Source: Rutpela maculata
Taxonomy: Eukaryota; Arthropoda; Insecta; Coleoptera; Cerambycidae
Assembly: GCA_936432065.2 (NCBI GenBank)
Contig: OW386289.2
Coordinates: 87,975,736 to 88,039,735, forward strand
Direction: 5' to 3'
DNA length: 64,000 nt
Part shown: piece by piece, positions 13,173 through 25,444 of the stretch
Layout of the letters: the number at the start of each line of letters is the position of its first letter
Numbering within the stretch: the stretch's first letter is position 1
Notes under the pieces: model-generated
Seen by the model: only the letters and a program-made list of their open reading frames with translations
Told to the model about the DNA's origin: nothing
Databases searched by the model: none
Made by a program: the position numbers and the translations under genes

Positions 13173-14694
13173 TGGTGTCGTCATAAGTTCGGATAAATGA
13201 TCTGAAACGTGAAACTGACCTGACCTAACATCAGTATCATCTAAATCTGTAAAATTCTGTAGGTATTGTGGTATTTGCATCAATAAAGAGACGGTTAAGG
13301 ATATATAAACAAATTTTTCTTTCAAATTCATAAACAATAATGCGTGCAGTCACGTACGCATCATACACTAATAGTTTTTTTTTAAATTTAATGAAATGTT
13401 TATTAATATTACAGGCTGTAATTCGAGAACTTTTACTCGTTATCATTGAGCAATCACTTCACAAACCAATATAACACCTAATACAAATATATCTTCATAT
13501 GCAGTTATTTTTCCTAAATAGGACCTCTGCAAGAACGTGAATTTATTATAAACAAAAGAATAAGAGACAGTTTCAGCTGAATTGTGATTCCTTCATGAAT
13601 CAGGAAACATAAATAAATTGTAGCTGCAATGCAGAATAAATATATTGTTATTGAATGACCTAGTTAAGTGTTTAAATATCGACTTAAATGAATAGATCTA
13701 CAATTAAACTTTTGATTCCCATTTGTCATAATATTTGTACTAATGAAACGCACACCATTTATAGATAAAATGAGTTGTTTATTTTATTTCATATTTGCGG
13801 GAAGTTTCTCTGTATATATCCTCGATTATAGAATGTAAAATTAGCTAGTTCACAAATTGTATATACACATATATACATACATACCCATATATACACATAT
13901 ATTCTTTTGTAACTTGATATACTGTTATAAGTTCAGTATTGTTTTGTTTAGAAATATAAATATTATTTTATTTACAGTCACTCAGCTGAATATCTATTTA
14001 TAAATGTAGTTATAGATGAATGTTCAAAATAAGTGGTTAAAATACTAAGAATGATTATTTAGTTATTTAATTATGATATATTTTAGTTTAGTTTGAATAT
14101 GGTATTCATGTGATTTTAGGACTATTCGCTGAGTCTGCTCGATTTGTTTGAATACTTTGATTAGACATTTCTATTTTTGGAACAAATTGCATATTTTTAA
14201 AAGACCTTGCTAGAAATGCGATCTGTAAAGGCATACTCGTCAATCGCGTTTACCCACGTATTGAAGTTATCTTTTAAAGGGTAAAATTCGTGGATAATGT
14301 CGGTGCTTTGCAAAGAAACTTAGCTCAGAATGATAATATGACAATTGGTGTTCCCTAAGAGTCTATCAGTACCATCTAAAAATACCTGGTATTGAGAAGC
14401 GGACTCATCACTTACTGACCGGCAACTATGAGAGGGTTTTGTAGCCTTCCGTAGCACAGCTCTATCTGTATCCTCGACGTGATACCTGCCGATGACGCGG
14501 GCACACCTTCTGACGACAGGTTGCACACGTTCACACTTTACACGGGCACGTGCGCGCCACGACGTCGGTGACGCTGGCACTCACACTTTACACGCTACGT
14601 GCGCCATGACGCTGGTGACGCTGGCACACCTTCCGACGACAGGTCGCACACTTTCACACGTAGCACGGGCACGTGAATGAATCCACACTTCTGA

Positions 14695-14932
14695 TGTAAG
14701 ATTTTAAAGAAAAAGTCGAACACTTAATGAAAATTGTATTAATAACAATATTAGAAAATAGTACACGTTCAATAAAAGTTATTATAACATGAGTTCTATC
14801 TGAGAGTTGGTAACCGAGTGTCCCGCTCCCCTTGCCAGGTTTGCTCGGCTGTGTTGATGTCACCGAACGTGCCTTTTACTCAAACATCTCCCATTGCTCT
14901 GGGCACCATTCGGGTCCTGCCAATTTCTAACA
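14695..14932 (-). repeat. 5' LTR of inner element (LTR3)
   Basis: 238 bp; on the minus strand it is followed by TCAGAAGTGTGGATTC, the same PBS-position sequence as after LTR1. The TSD AATA follows at 14933-14936. Confidence 0.86.
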
Positions 14933-17900
14933 AATATACAATTTGTTCCAAAAATAGAAATGTCTAATCAAAGTATTGAAACAAATCGAGTCGTCCTAAA
15001 AACACAATTAAATAACTAAATAATCATTCTTAGTATTTTAACCATTTATTTTGAACATTCATCTATAACTACATTTATAAATAGATATTCAGCTGAGTGA
15101 CTGAAAATAAAATAATATTTATATTTCTAAACAAAACAATACTGAACTTATAACAGTAAATCAAGTTACAAAAAAATATATGTGTATATATGGGTATGTA
15201 TGTATATATGTGTATATACAATTTGTGAACTAGCTACTTTTACATTCTACAATCGAGGATATATACAGAGAAACTTCCCGCAAATATGAAATAAAATAAA
15301 CAACTCATTTTATCTATAAATGGTGTGCATTTCATTAGTACAAATATTATGACAAATGGGAATCAAAAGTTTAATTGTAAGATCTATTCATTTAAGTTGA
15401 TATTTAAACACTTGACTAGGTCATTCAATAACAATATATTTATTCTGCATCGCAGCTACATTTTATTTATGTTTCATGATTCATGAAGGAATCATAACTC
15501 AGCCGAAACTGAACTCACTGTCAAATCTATTGCTGCTCTCCCAGCATAAAGAATATAATCATATTACTAATGTCCGATAAAAATCTCTTATTCTTATGTT
15601 TATAATAAATTCACGTTCTTGGAGAGGTCCCATTTAGGGATAATATCTACACATGAAGATATATTTGTAGGATTAGGTGACATTAATGATTTGGAAGCGT
15701 CTGTTCACAGTGTTCACTGATGTGATAAGGCCTGGCGCTATAAATGCGCTCGAATTACAGCCTCAAATATTAATAAACAATTCATTAAACTTAAAAACGA
15801 TACAGGGAACCGAGGACGGGTTAGTGTATAATGAGTAAGTGACTAGACGCATTATTGTGTATGAAGTAGAAAGACAAATTTGTTTATATATCCTTATTGA
15901 TGCAAATACCAATAGAACAGAATTTTACAGATTTAGATAATACTGATTATGTTAGGTCAGGTCAGTTTTACGTTTCAGATCATTAAGATGTTCCCGAGCC
16001 CAAACTTAACGTGTAAAAAAAACATTTCAAAATAAAACAGTAAAAATATCGGAACTGATGACGACACCGAGATAATAAATAAAGTGATGAACTTGCTTAA
16101 TAAGTACCAGGAGTGTATTGCACAAAGTGCATTTTATTATGATGTGGGTTACATCAATAGTTTACAAAAAAAATTACAGGTACTGGATTACGCTGAATTG
16201 TACCAAAATTAGTGTGTTTCAGATTGTTCGCACTTATCCTGATGACGTATGATATTTCGCAGTTTCTAAAACATATGAATTGCCAGCAAGTAAATATTGG
16301 TTCGCCGATATGTGGCGATGTGTGTCAAGACATGTAACGAATTGCCTTAACTACTTGTATTTTAAGACACAACCTGGTAAAAGCCTGGTTATTTAAATCT
16401 AATTTTGAAAGTTTAATTCTCAAAACCAGAATCGTCCCATAAAATATATATCGATCATCTTGGTCTATTCATTACTCGAACAAAAACACGTAAACAGAAC
16501 CAGTTATTGAATGCTTATGGGATATAGGTAAGAAAAAATATATATGATTATGTTATGTATATATATTTGGTGTTCCCGTCGAGTTACCTCAGGTCAGGGA
16601 CAAGTTTATAAGTCCACCCGTTTTCAAATTTTGTTGGGAAGTAGGCGCGACTCATCATTTGGGTGCTGTTGTGTTGCCCAGGGAAGTGGGCAAGTTGAGC
16701 AGGACATTTCGTGACTCTTTGACAATGACGAGAGCTGCTCTGCATAACGAGCGACGGGAGACCAACAGAAGGACTGCGAAAGTGGCAAGTTGCCTACTGT
16801 GTGGTGTAGCACGATGGTTTATTCTGGTTTGTCGGGCAAGGTAGTACCTTGGAGTATGTTGTCCAGTATGGTTAATTCGTCTGATCTGGCTACCAAGATT
16901 GATGAGTATGTACCTTGGCACCTTGGTGTGGTTTGTCCAGAATGATATCTTGGTGTGGTTTGTCCAAAATGATACCTTGGTCTGGTTTGTCCGGCAAGGT
17001 AGGTAAGTCGTAACCTTGGTCTGGTTTGTCCGGCAAGGTGGGCACCATGTTTGACCTGATCAGTCAAGCAGAGTGTCCGTAGTTGTAAGGAGGGCTCGAC
17101 GACCTGATCAGTCGGAGTCGCGGTACCTGAACATGAGTCGGTGTTCTTGTGGATCTGTATCTCCATTAAGGATCGTGTTGACTCATAGGTACCATAAGAC
17201 AGTTAAGTTAGTAGATAAGTACGATTTTGACTCAAGTGAAGCATGCATGATGACTTTCACATGAATGAAAATATCCACAAGAGAATTTGAGTAACTAAAT
17301 ATTTTTATGTTTTCTTTTGTAGTACCTAAGTACAATCGTCCCAAAATTGCTCCTCGATCAAAGGAAGTGGATAGGCCACGTTGTTCCTGCTATACCAGGG
17401 TTTAAGAGAGAATAATTAGCGTAGGTAGCGCAGTAAGTGACAATAGGATATTCAGGTGACGAAAGAGTCATTGGACAATAAGAGCAGAAAAGGAGGACGG
17501 AAAATCACATGATGGTCATGTCACCGGACAAAGAGATTAGAAGAGGAGGTGCTACTGAAGGGTTCTCTTACCGAGTAGTAGTGGTACCGGACACAATCGT
17601 ACTTCTTGTGGTCACTAATGGTATAGGACTAGCAGAGTACTAGATGATCATCAAGCTAAGTTATAGCTTAGTACAAGGTTCTAGTTTAAGATTAGTTAAA
17701 AGTTATCTTATTAAAAACTTTATATTTTTAAAATTATTTTTACTAGCAAACTTGGCGAAGTTCACTGATCGATTTACAGATTAGGTCGGACTGTGGGAGA
17801 CTTTGGACTATAAATTTGCAGAACTTTAGGTCACATGTGCCGTCTGATTATTATCATTTTTCTTCTTCGTTTGTTTATTATATGTATTTTGTTTGTTGAA

Positions 17901-18004
17901 TTAATATGTCGCTGAGACACATCTCGAAGATCTAACGCAAACAATTCGAGTTTCAGTTCCCCTGGACTTAAAGAGTGAGGATACTCTTAGGTCAGGAAAG
18001 GCCG
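14933..18004 (+). mobile_element. Outer LTR element, 3' internal part
   Basis: Colinear, in reverse complement, with 6664-8533 plus 13173-14190. Includes a region of repeated GTTTGTCCGGCAAGG-type units (about 16815-17045) whose reverse complement is at 7610-7715. Ends with the purine-rich tract just before LTR4. No gene seen. Confidence 0.83.
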
Positions 18005-18242
18005 TGTTAGAAATTGGCAGGACCCGAATGGTGCCCAGAGCAATGGGAGATGTTTGAATAAATGGCACGTTCGGTGACATCAACGCAGCCAAGCAAACCT
18101 GGCAAGGTGAGCGGGACACTCGGTTACCAACTCCCAGATAGGACGCATGTTATAATAACTTTTATTGAACGTGTACTATTTTCCAATTTTGTTATTAATA
18201 CAATTTTCATTAAGTGTTAGACTTTTTCTTTAAAATCTTACA
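18005..18242 (+). repeat. 3' LTR of outer element (LTR4)
   Basis: 238 bp, preceded by AGGTCAGGAAAGGCCG and followed by TSD TTAG at 18243-18246. Confidence 0.88.
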
Positions 18243-20840
18243 TTAGACGGGAAACTGTAGATAAGCAAAAAACTGTAGAAAACTGGGAATTTATGTTAAT
18301 GAAACTGTTAATCTACAGTTTTTTTTTTACTATACAGGGTGGAGCAATAGTGTGTCGAACCTCGATATCTTGAGTTCTACGATAACTGGAAATTAAAAAA
18401 AAATACAAGTAAACTAGATAAAAAAGTCTATAACCGGAAATTATTTTTGAATATACAGGGCCAAGACGAAATTTCAAGATAAAGTGCCTTTTTTAAATGG
18501 AATGCTATGTATCAGTGCATTTTTTGAAGCCTCTTTCTAGACTCTGTTCATTCCTATATTTTATTATTAACTATCTCCCAACCATTGCTTGATTGTAATG
18601 AATTTTTTTGTCGAAATAATGCTATCTGCAGATGCATATATTGAAAAAATCCACCAAAATCACAATTATGGGTTTCAAGAAAAACTTATGTGAATACTAG
18701 TTATGAGACATTTAATTAATGTTTTTGAATCATTTTCACTTCCTAAACATATACAGGGTGGCCAAAAAATATTTTTCAATAAATAACTTTTTAAATTGAA
18801 TTTTCTCAATGTTTTCAAATGGAATATCCTGTATATTTTTCGACGATGTGATGTAGAAATGAAAAATGAACATTTCTTGTAAGTGCTTCCCTATGGTTAA
18901 TTGCAACCATTTTCGTTTTATTGAGCAATAAGTACAAAATTCAAGAATAAATTTAAAAAATCGAAGTTTCTTCATTAGAAAAAATTATATATTAGGTAAT
19001 ACCGTAATAAAATAATTGATCTAAATGCAAAAATAAAACTGTAGATTTAGCGGGTCTGACTATAAACTGGGAAGAAAACCAAAGAAACTGTAGATCTACT
19101 GAAAAAACTGGTTGCGAGTTTTACTGGAGGTTTCAGGTTTAAGGATATTAATTAATTGAGGAATTTTATAGTGTATATGTAAAATTACTAAATGCCCGAA
19201 GAACTTTAAGTTTTATAAAGTGGTAACACAAACGTTTCTATCACCAAGTTATATAGTAACGGTTGCTATTTGTTTTGGAATATTTATAAGCACACTGAAA
19301 GTTACATATTGATTTTGTAGTATTCAGTAGGCTCTTTTATAGGCTCAAGTTTTATCACTCTCGATTAACTATTTCATGGTAACATGCAAAAAATCACAGT
19401 TTCAGATGATAAATCTCCAAGTCTCCACAAATGATTTTTTCCTTCAAATTTCTTATTAACTATTCATAATATAACATACACTGTATAAGTTACATATTCT
19501 TATGAAATCCATCTAATTTTAAAATTCATGTCTATCGTTTTATGAGTATTATGATCACTTTAAAATGGAATATCGATTAAAAAAATTTGATTATTTTATC
19601 TCTCAATAGCGATAAGAAAGTTAACATGTTAATTTCCTTTTAATTTAATTGATAAGAAGCATGCGGACCATAATTAAATCATACAGGATAAGAAAAGAAG
19701 CTACATATTTTGCTTCAACCTGCCAGATCTCTAGACTTGCTGCGCATAGAGCACGTATCGATAATGAAGGGAGAAGATTATATTTATACTTCTTATCACC
19801 TTGAACATCAAGCATCGAACTACAAGACTCTTCGCCTCAATCTAAATATAATTTGTGAGGAGGATTCTCAATAAAATATTGTATCTAAATTCATTATCAT
19901 CAAAAAAAAATTCTAATAACGCGTGAGAAAATAACCATTCAAAATAATAGTAAGCTGATTACTCTACGATAGTTGTCACTCATGTTACACGATTTCGACA
20001 GATTTTGACAGTTTAATTATTTGGAAAGGTTATACTATCTTCATCAACATTTAACAAATTGCTCTCTTAGTAATACAGTCTTTAATAAATTATTTTCAGT
20101 ACATATTTTAGAATTGTAAAAATGTTTCTAACCAAATGTCCTTCGACCATTGATCAACAATACTAATTAGATATACGATTATTTCCTCAAATATGTTGCT
20201 GTATATGCTTTTTTATAATTAAAAAACCAAACATATTATAATCTTTAAAACTGTTTTATAGAATTTTTATTGCTCGAAGGAATACAACTATATATATTTT
20301 TTATTGTAAATTTCTGTTGTACTTGAATATCGTAGTTTGTCAATGAAAATAGTTCCTAATTTCATTATTAGTTAGTATGACATTTAATTATATACAAAAT
20401 GTATGATAAAAACTATATAGGTATGGTTGTATTCCTTAGAGCAATGGGAAGTATCTAAAACTGTCTTGAATATTATACCATTAATGATTTTTTAACTATT
20501 TATAGTAAACCGAACATAAACGCATATTTGCCTGTCACTCTGCATAATCTTATCCTTAAGTAACAGCCCCATGTAACGTACCTTCGAAAACTGTGATAAA
20601 GTTATTTCCTAATTATCAACACCTTTACGACATTATAACTAATACTTTAGTTTTTTGCTTTGGGTAAATCATTTCTTTTTAAGTAGGTATCCAACTTCCA
20701 ACTTTTATTAAGATACAAGAAAAATACAAGAACCTGAACTATGGTTATATTAATAGTAATTTATTTTATGTAATTATAATACACAAGGTATTTGGTACAT
20801 TGGTAGAAACTACTACAGAGCTGATAGAACTTACATAACC
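18243..20840. other. Gene-free stretch with MITE-like fragments
   Basis: No gene seen. Contains GAAACTGTAGAT repeats in both orientations (18248-18335 and 19030-19115) and ATACAGGGTGG ends at 18338, 18750 and 20845 of the kind common at the edges of insect short repeats. Confidence 0.5.
20220..20480 (+). repeat. Short repeat related to 32470-32720 (reverse)
   Basis: About 260 bp with near-complementary internal ends (GGAATACAAC and GTTGTATTCC). The reverse complement recurs at 32470-32720 inside the ABCC gene's last intron. Confidence 0.6.
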
Positions 20841-22207
20841 ATATACAGGGTGGACCGTTAATAATATTCCATAACGGTTGGAATAATCCAGTTCTATCAA
20901 GTCTCTTTTTTTACGTAGAAATGACTTCTGCATGAAATTTTCCAGTGAAAAGTGTCACATTTCGTAAAAAAACAAGAGAATAATTATTCATCAGGTGTAG
21001 CTCATGCAGCGCCCTCTATGGGCTAGCGTGCTGTGATACATAAATGATTGTTTCCTAGCTTAAAAAATGTTTCCTTATCAAATTGGGAGAAGATCGGTTA
21101 AGAGGCACTTGCGACATTGCAAAAAAAAAAAAATTACAATTTTGATTACGATTTTGATCTTTTTCCACAGCAACAATTTACTAAAGCATGTTTGGTTATG
21201 TCCACCATGTATACCATTATATAAGTGAAATCGCTACTAGTAAATAATATTATTACGATACTGAAATATTTTATGTGTTTTACCTATATTTTGGTCAAAT
21301 CTTGGATGGGTATTTCCTTAAAACAATACAAAAAAGATATCATTCACTAAATACGTTCACTTTTAGTAATGAGGCGGGTTACTGAATATGTGGCAAAATG
21401 AACGATGGGGGTAGAGGGGATTCAAACACTGTGAACGTTCTGACACAAAATAAATTTGACTAGAAATTAGTTATATTTAACATTTTAAGTTCTTATGGCA
21501 AACTAATATTTAAAAAAAATAAATGAAGTAAAGAAGGAGTATAAAAACGAAAGTTTGCTTAAGAGAGCATTCATAAGTGTTACGGAAAGGCGGGGAAGAG
21601 GTTAAGAACAGCCCCTTTTTTGCAAACACAGTTGTTAAGTACTCCCAAAAAGTTCTAAATGTGATTGATAACAAATATAGCACACAAATAGAAATTTTTG
21701 AATCCGTTGCTGTAGAATTAATTTTCAAATTTAAACGGCCTTTTCTCAAAAATATCATACATGGTGCATTGCAACAATATTAAAAAAATATTTGTTGTAT
21801 CCCCTTTCCATTGCTGTATTACACTCAGTTACTGCTTGCAATTTCTTGAAACAAAAACACAAAGCACTAACTAACATAAAAATAAAATGCTACCGGCTCC
21901 GAATGTAAACTACCTGTCTATATTTAGATTGTCAGTCAAGCTGTGACTGTCGACGTGGGTGCATTTTTACGTCTTTCCTACGTCTGTTTACGTATTAGTC
22001 TGTGATACCTACCTCCTCGTTATGTTAGGCTTATTTTATTTAATTAAATAAGCATATTATAAACGGAAAAGAAAATTTAATGATCATAGAAAAAAAAATT
22101 GTACAGAAATCAAATAAATGTCGAATAAAAAATGTGTGCGTGTGAGTGTGTATAGACGGATTTTTTGTAAACATGATAACTTTCGTTAGACTTAAAATGT
22201 TTCTAAT

Positions 22208-23933
22208 CCAGTCATATCGGGATTCCACCTCGGAATGAAAGATAATAAGCTATAAACTTGTATAAATATTTGTTTTGGCATTTTATGAGTTGGCTAAAAA
22301 GTAGAATAGAATCTCGTGTACGCGAGTCAAGATATTCAAGGTCAAAGGTCGCAAGAATCGGTTTTTGTAAATATCTCGTTTTCTATGCTCTAAATGACAT
22401 TTTGATAAATTGTAGAGCATAAAATTCTCTACAAATTTTGTTTCAAGCAATATTTTATACATTCAACCGTTCTTGAGATAGAGCGCGAAGAGTGGGGAGC
22501 ACTTAGCCGTATACATAACGCAAAGTCAACTGTGGAATCCAATAAATAATACGATTTATAAAATTAATTTATTTATTAAGAATATTATAAGTATGAAAAA
22601 ACTTTGATTACCTACTTATTTACTATTTAATATATTATATTTATAGATATTATTCATAAGTTGGACATCCGTTCAATAATATTTACTTAATTTACATAGA
22701 TAATAAAATATTATAGTTTTATGTAAATGCCACGAATACAATTTGCGAGGAAATTGAGAAGTTCGTTAACATTTCTTTGGATTCTGCAGAACAACACGTT
22801 AACGCCAGAGATTCACGAGTAAAAAGAGATAATACTGATGTAAGTAAACTTGTTGATTGGTTTACTCTTCATAATCCCTTTCCAAATACGAAACAATTGG
22901 CATCTGGCATTCATAGCTTCTGGAATTGTGGAAAATGACCAAATCTGTCTTAAAATATTAAAGAAACTTCCTAATTTGGATCAATTAGCTCAAATATTTC
23001 AGTAAGAAAACTGCCCACTAGAAACATCGTTTGAAAATAGAGTACGTATCTTTTTACCAATATATAATGCTCAAAAATCAGAACACAATATTGACAATTT
23101 GCGATATACGCAATGCAATGCTCTTCAGCTTGTGGTCATTGCAATGGACAAGCATGCCTCAACTCTTCATCATATATGAAGAAAGTGAATATGTACCTGA
23201 AATACTTGAAGCTTTAGAGTCGAATTTAACAGACAACGAGGATGAATTTGAAATTCAAGTTGAGTGACCTGAAGAAGACGAAGATGAAGAAGAAGAAAAT
23301 TAAATTGCATATTTGCTATTAATAATAAAAATAACAAAAAAAATACCCTCACATTTAAACTTAAACTAAATTAATGATACACGATTGGTAAATAAAAGTA
23401 TAATTAAAATGTATTTAAATTATTTCACTTTAATATCTTGTTATTTATATAAATTAAGTAAATATTATTAAACGAATGTCTGATTTATGAATAATATCTA
23501 TAAATATAATATATTAAATAATAAATAGTCAAGGTCTTTTCATGGTTATAATATTTTTAATAAATAAATAACTTTATAAATCGTACTATTTCTTGCATTC
23601 CACAGTTGACCTTGCGTTATGATATACGGCTAAGCGCTCTCCACTCTTCGCGCTCTATCTCAAAAAAGGTTGAATGTATGAAATATCGCTTGAGACTAAA
23701 TTTTTAGAGAATTTTATGCTCTACAACTTTACAATAAATCAAAATGTCATTTAGAGCATAGAAAACGAAATATTTACAAAAACCGATTCTTGCGACCTTT
23801 GACCTTGAATATCTTGACTCGCGTACACGAGATTCTGTGAGACTTTTGAGCCAACTTATAAAATTCCAAAACACAAATCTATATAAGTTTACAGCTTATT
23901 ATCTTTCATTTTTTTTTACCTGATATGACTGGA
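22208..23933. mobile_element. Long-TIR foldback element carrying cysteine-rich ORF remnants
   Basis: Arms of about 360 bp (22208-22570 and 23575-23933) are reverse complements, beginning CCAGTCATATC. They share blocks with CTCGTGTACGCGAGTCAAG, TCAAGGTCAAAGGTCG, and AGTTGACTTTGCGTTA-like ends. The 1-kb centre contains a decayed coding sequence described separately. Target duplication not resolved. Confidence 0.75.
22741..23300 (+). pseudogene. Decayed cysteine-rich ORF inside foldback element
   Basis: Frame 1 reads CEEIEKFVNISLDS then KLVDWFTLHNPFPNTKQLAS before a stop. A frameshift later, 23110-23175 reads QCSSACGHCNGQACLNS, and the tail is very acidic (LESNLTDNEDEF, then EEDEDEEEEN). The CxxxCxxCxGxxCxNS block and the WFTLHNPFP block are recalled features of a repetitive insect protein family of unknown function that ends in a CXC-like cysteine motif. 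The copy at the right edge of this window (63144-63964) has the same C-terminal motif. Several stops and frameshifts make it a pseudogene. Family assignment rests on motif recognition only. Confidence 0.6.
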
Positions 23934-23999
23934 ATATTCATGTTTGCAACTTATACAGTTTTTGTATTTTACCAGGGCCACTCAAATATCTCGCTTAAT

Positions 24000-25150
24000 A
24001 TCTAGTAGAAGAAAAAAGCTTTAGTAATAGTAGAAGTAAGGAGTCGGGATTTTCCCTAAAAAGTGCAAAATTGTGCTAAAGTTATGAAACCTATTTTCCC
24101 CCGTTTTCGAGGGCGCTGAACCCGAATAACAGGGTGAAAAATGTTTTTAGTAATGCGCACCACCTAAAACGGCCAAAAACCACCCCTCCTTGCTTATTTC
24201 TCATATAACAGCTTGACATCGACTATTTTCTCAGGGATTCTTTATTTTTTCATGGGGATATAACAGATGGTGAAAGGTGATGTGAGGTAGTAGACCGCAA
24301 CCGCCCTTAAAGGTGAAATCTATCCTGTCAGGGGGCGTAAAACTGCTTCTTTTTTCTGTTAAAAACGTTTACTCCACGTTTTCGAGGACGTTGATCAAGA
24401 AAGAGACGGTTATACGTGATGAAGGAGGCAATAGCATTGAATTTGATGTTCAATTTGAGGAATATGAATCATGTAATTCTCTTTGTAAATGCCCTAGGTT
24501 ATATTAATGTCTTGTAACAAATATTATATTGTACTAAAAATCGTGTCCTGTTTATATAATTTATTAAAAACAGAAATGTTTCGATACAGGTATATTCTCT
24601 TCCTTATATCCCGCTTTAAGGAACATGAATTTCAAATCCTTGCGAGGATAGGTTCATTTTTGATGAGGATTAAAATGGACAAATGGTGACTTTGAAACCA
24701 CTCCCACTCAATATACAAATTAAAAATAAAAACCACCCCTGAGGAGAAGACCAACCCCCCGAGGTTCTCACAATACACTCTTACCATTGTCCTTGATCAA
24801 CATCCTCGAAAACGGGGAGTAAACGTCTTTAACAAAAAAAGAAGGAATTTTACACCCCCTGACAGGGTAGATTTCACCCCCAAGGGCGGTTGCGGTCTAC
24901 TACCTGACATCACCTTTTACCATCTGTTATATCCTCATGAAGAAATAAAGAATCTCTGCAAAAATAATCGATGCTAAGCTGTTATATGAGATATAAGCAA
25001 GAAAGGGTGGTTTTTTGCCGTTTCAGGAGGCGCGCATTACTAAAAACTTTTTTCACCCCGTGTTCAGCGTCCTCGAAAACGGGGGACGAAATAGATTTAA
25101 TACCTTTAGCACAATTTTGCATACTTTCCGACCTCTTACTTCCACTATAA
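24000..25150. mobile_element. Foldback element with about 390-bp arms
   Basis: 24000-24400 and 24795-25150 are reverse complements, with shared blocks such as CGTTTTCGAGG, GGCGGTTGCGGTCTACTACC and CCTGTCAGGGGGCG. The spacer 24400-24795 has no convincing gene. The small frames at 24313-24507 and 25015-25278 are products of the arms. Confidence 0.75.
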
Positions 25151-25278
25151 AAGTTATCCTAATTTTTATGAGCTTTATTTCTGTCTACCGTCTATTTTTA
25201 TATCACTTATTATTCATTTACTTATTTGTTATTTTCTTAAACTTTATCAACAAGAATTTATATTTTTCTGAACAATAA

Positions 25279-25440
25279 ACAACCTATTAGTGGAAAGTAG
25301 CAAGGGACTGTACCTTATTAGCTAATATCAATTTGAAGTCGATGTAAAAATATCTAATTTCAAAAATACGTTTTGCACCGATTTCAAATTGATATTAGGT
25401 AATAATGTACAGTTTCTTGCTACTTTCTAGTAATAGGTAG
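25279..25440. repeat. Small palindromic MITE-like repeat
   Basis: Left arm contains CCTATTAGTGGAAAGTAGCAAG and its complement closes at 25440. Both arms carry ATATCAATTTGAA-type blocks around a short loop. About 160 bp. Confidence 0.6.
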
Positions 25441-25444
25441 ACAT

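Larger units (their letters stand above)
6426..14932 (-). mobile_element. Inner non-coding LTR element, same family, opposite strand
   Basis: Two 238-bp LTRs on the minus strand, 14695-14932 (5') and 6426-6663 (3'), differ at only one position that I can see (TGAAAG against TGTAAG at one end). TSD AATA at 6422-6425 and 14933-14936. Its interior (6664-8533 plus 13173-14694) is colinear with the reverse complement of the outer element and carries an uninterrupted copy of the very site into which it jumped in the outer copy. No protein-coding frame is recognisable. A 4.6-kb DNA element (8534-13172) sits inside it. Confidence 0.88.
5860..18242 (+). mobile_element. Outer non-coding LTR element (LARD/TRIM-like), split by a same-family insertion
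   Basis: Own sequence is 5860-6425 plus 14933-18242, about 3.9 kb. Two direct 238-bp LTRs (5860-6097 and 18005-18242, TG...CA) differ at about 6 positions. Flanking TSD is TTAG at 5856-5859 and 18243-18246. After the 5' LTR comes TCAGAAGTGGGATTC (PBS position), and before the 3' LTR a purine-rich AGGAAAGG (polypurine tract position). The interior has no gag, protease, RT or integrase I can recognise, only short frames and 30-40-bp tandem repeats, so it would need proteins from another element. The 4-bp TSD is compatible with a Ty3/gypsy partner, which is inference. At 6425/14933 it is interrupted by the inner element. Confidence 0.88.

Noticed and set aside
23031..23267. 78-codon open frame with an acidic tail, as a gene of its own
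   Set aside because: The first half is the wrong frame of the cysteine-rich motif; it is part of the decayed ORF already described.
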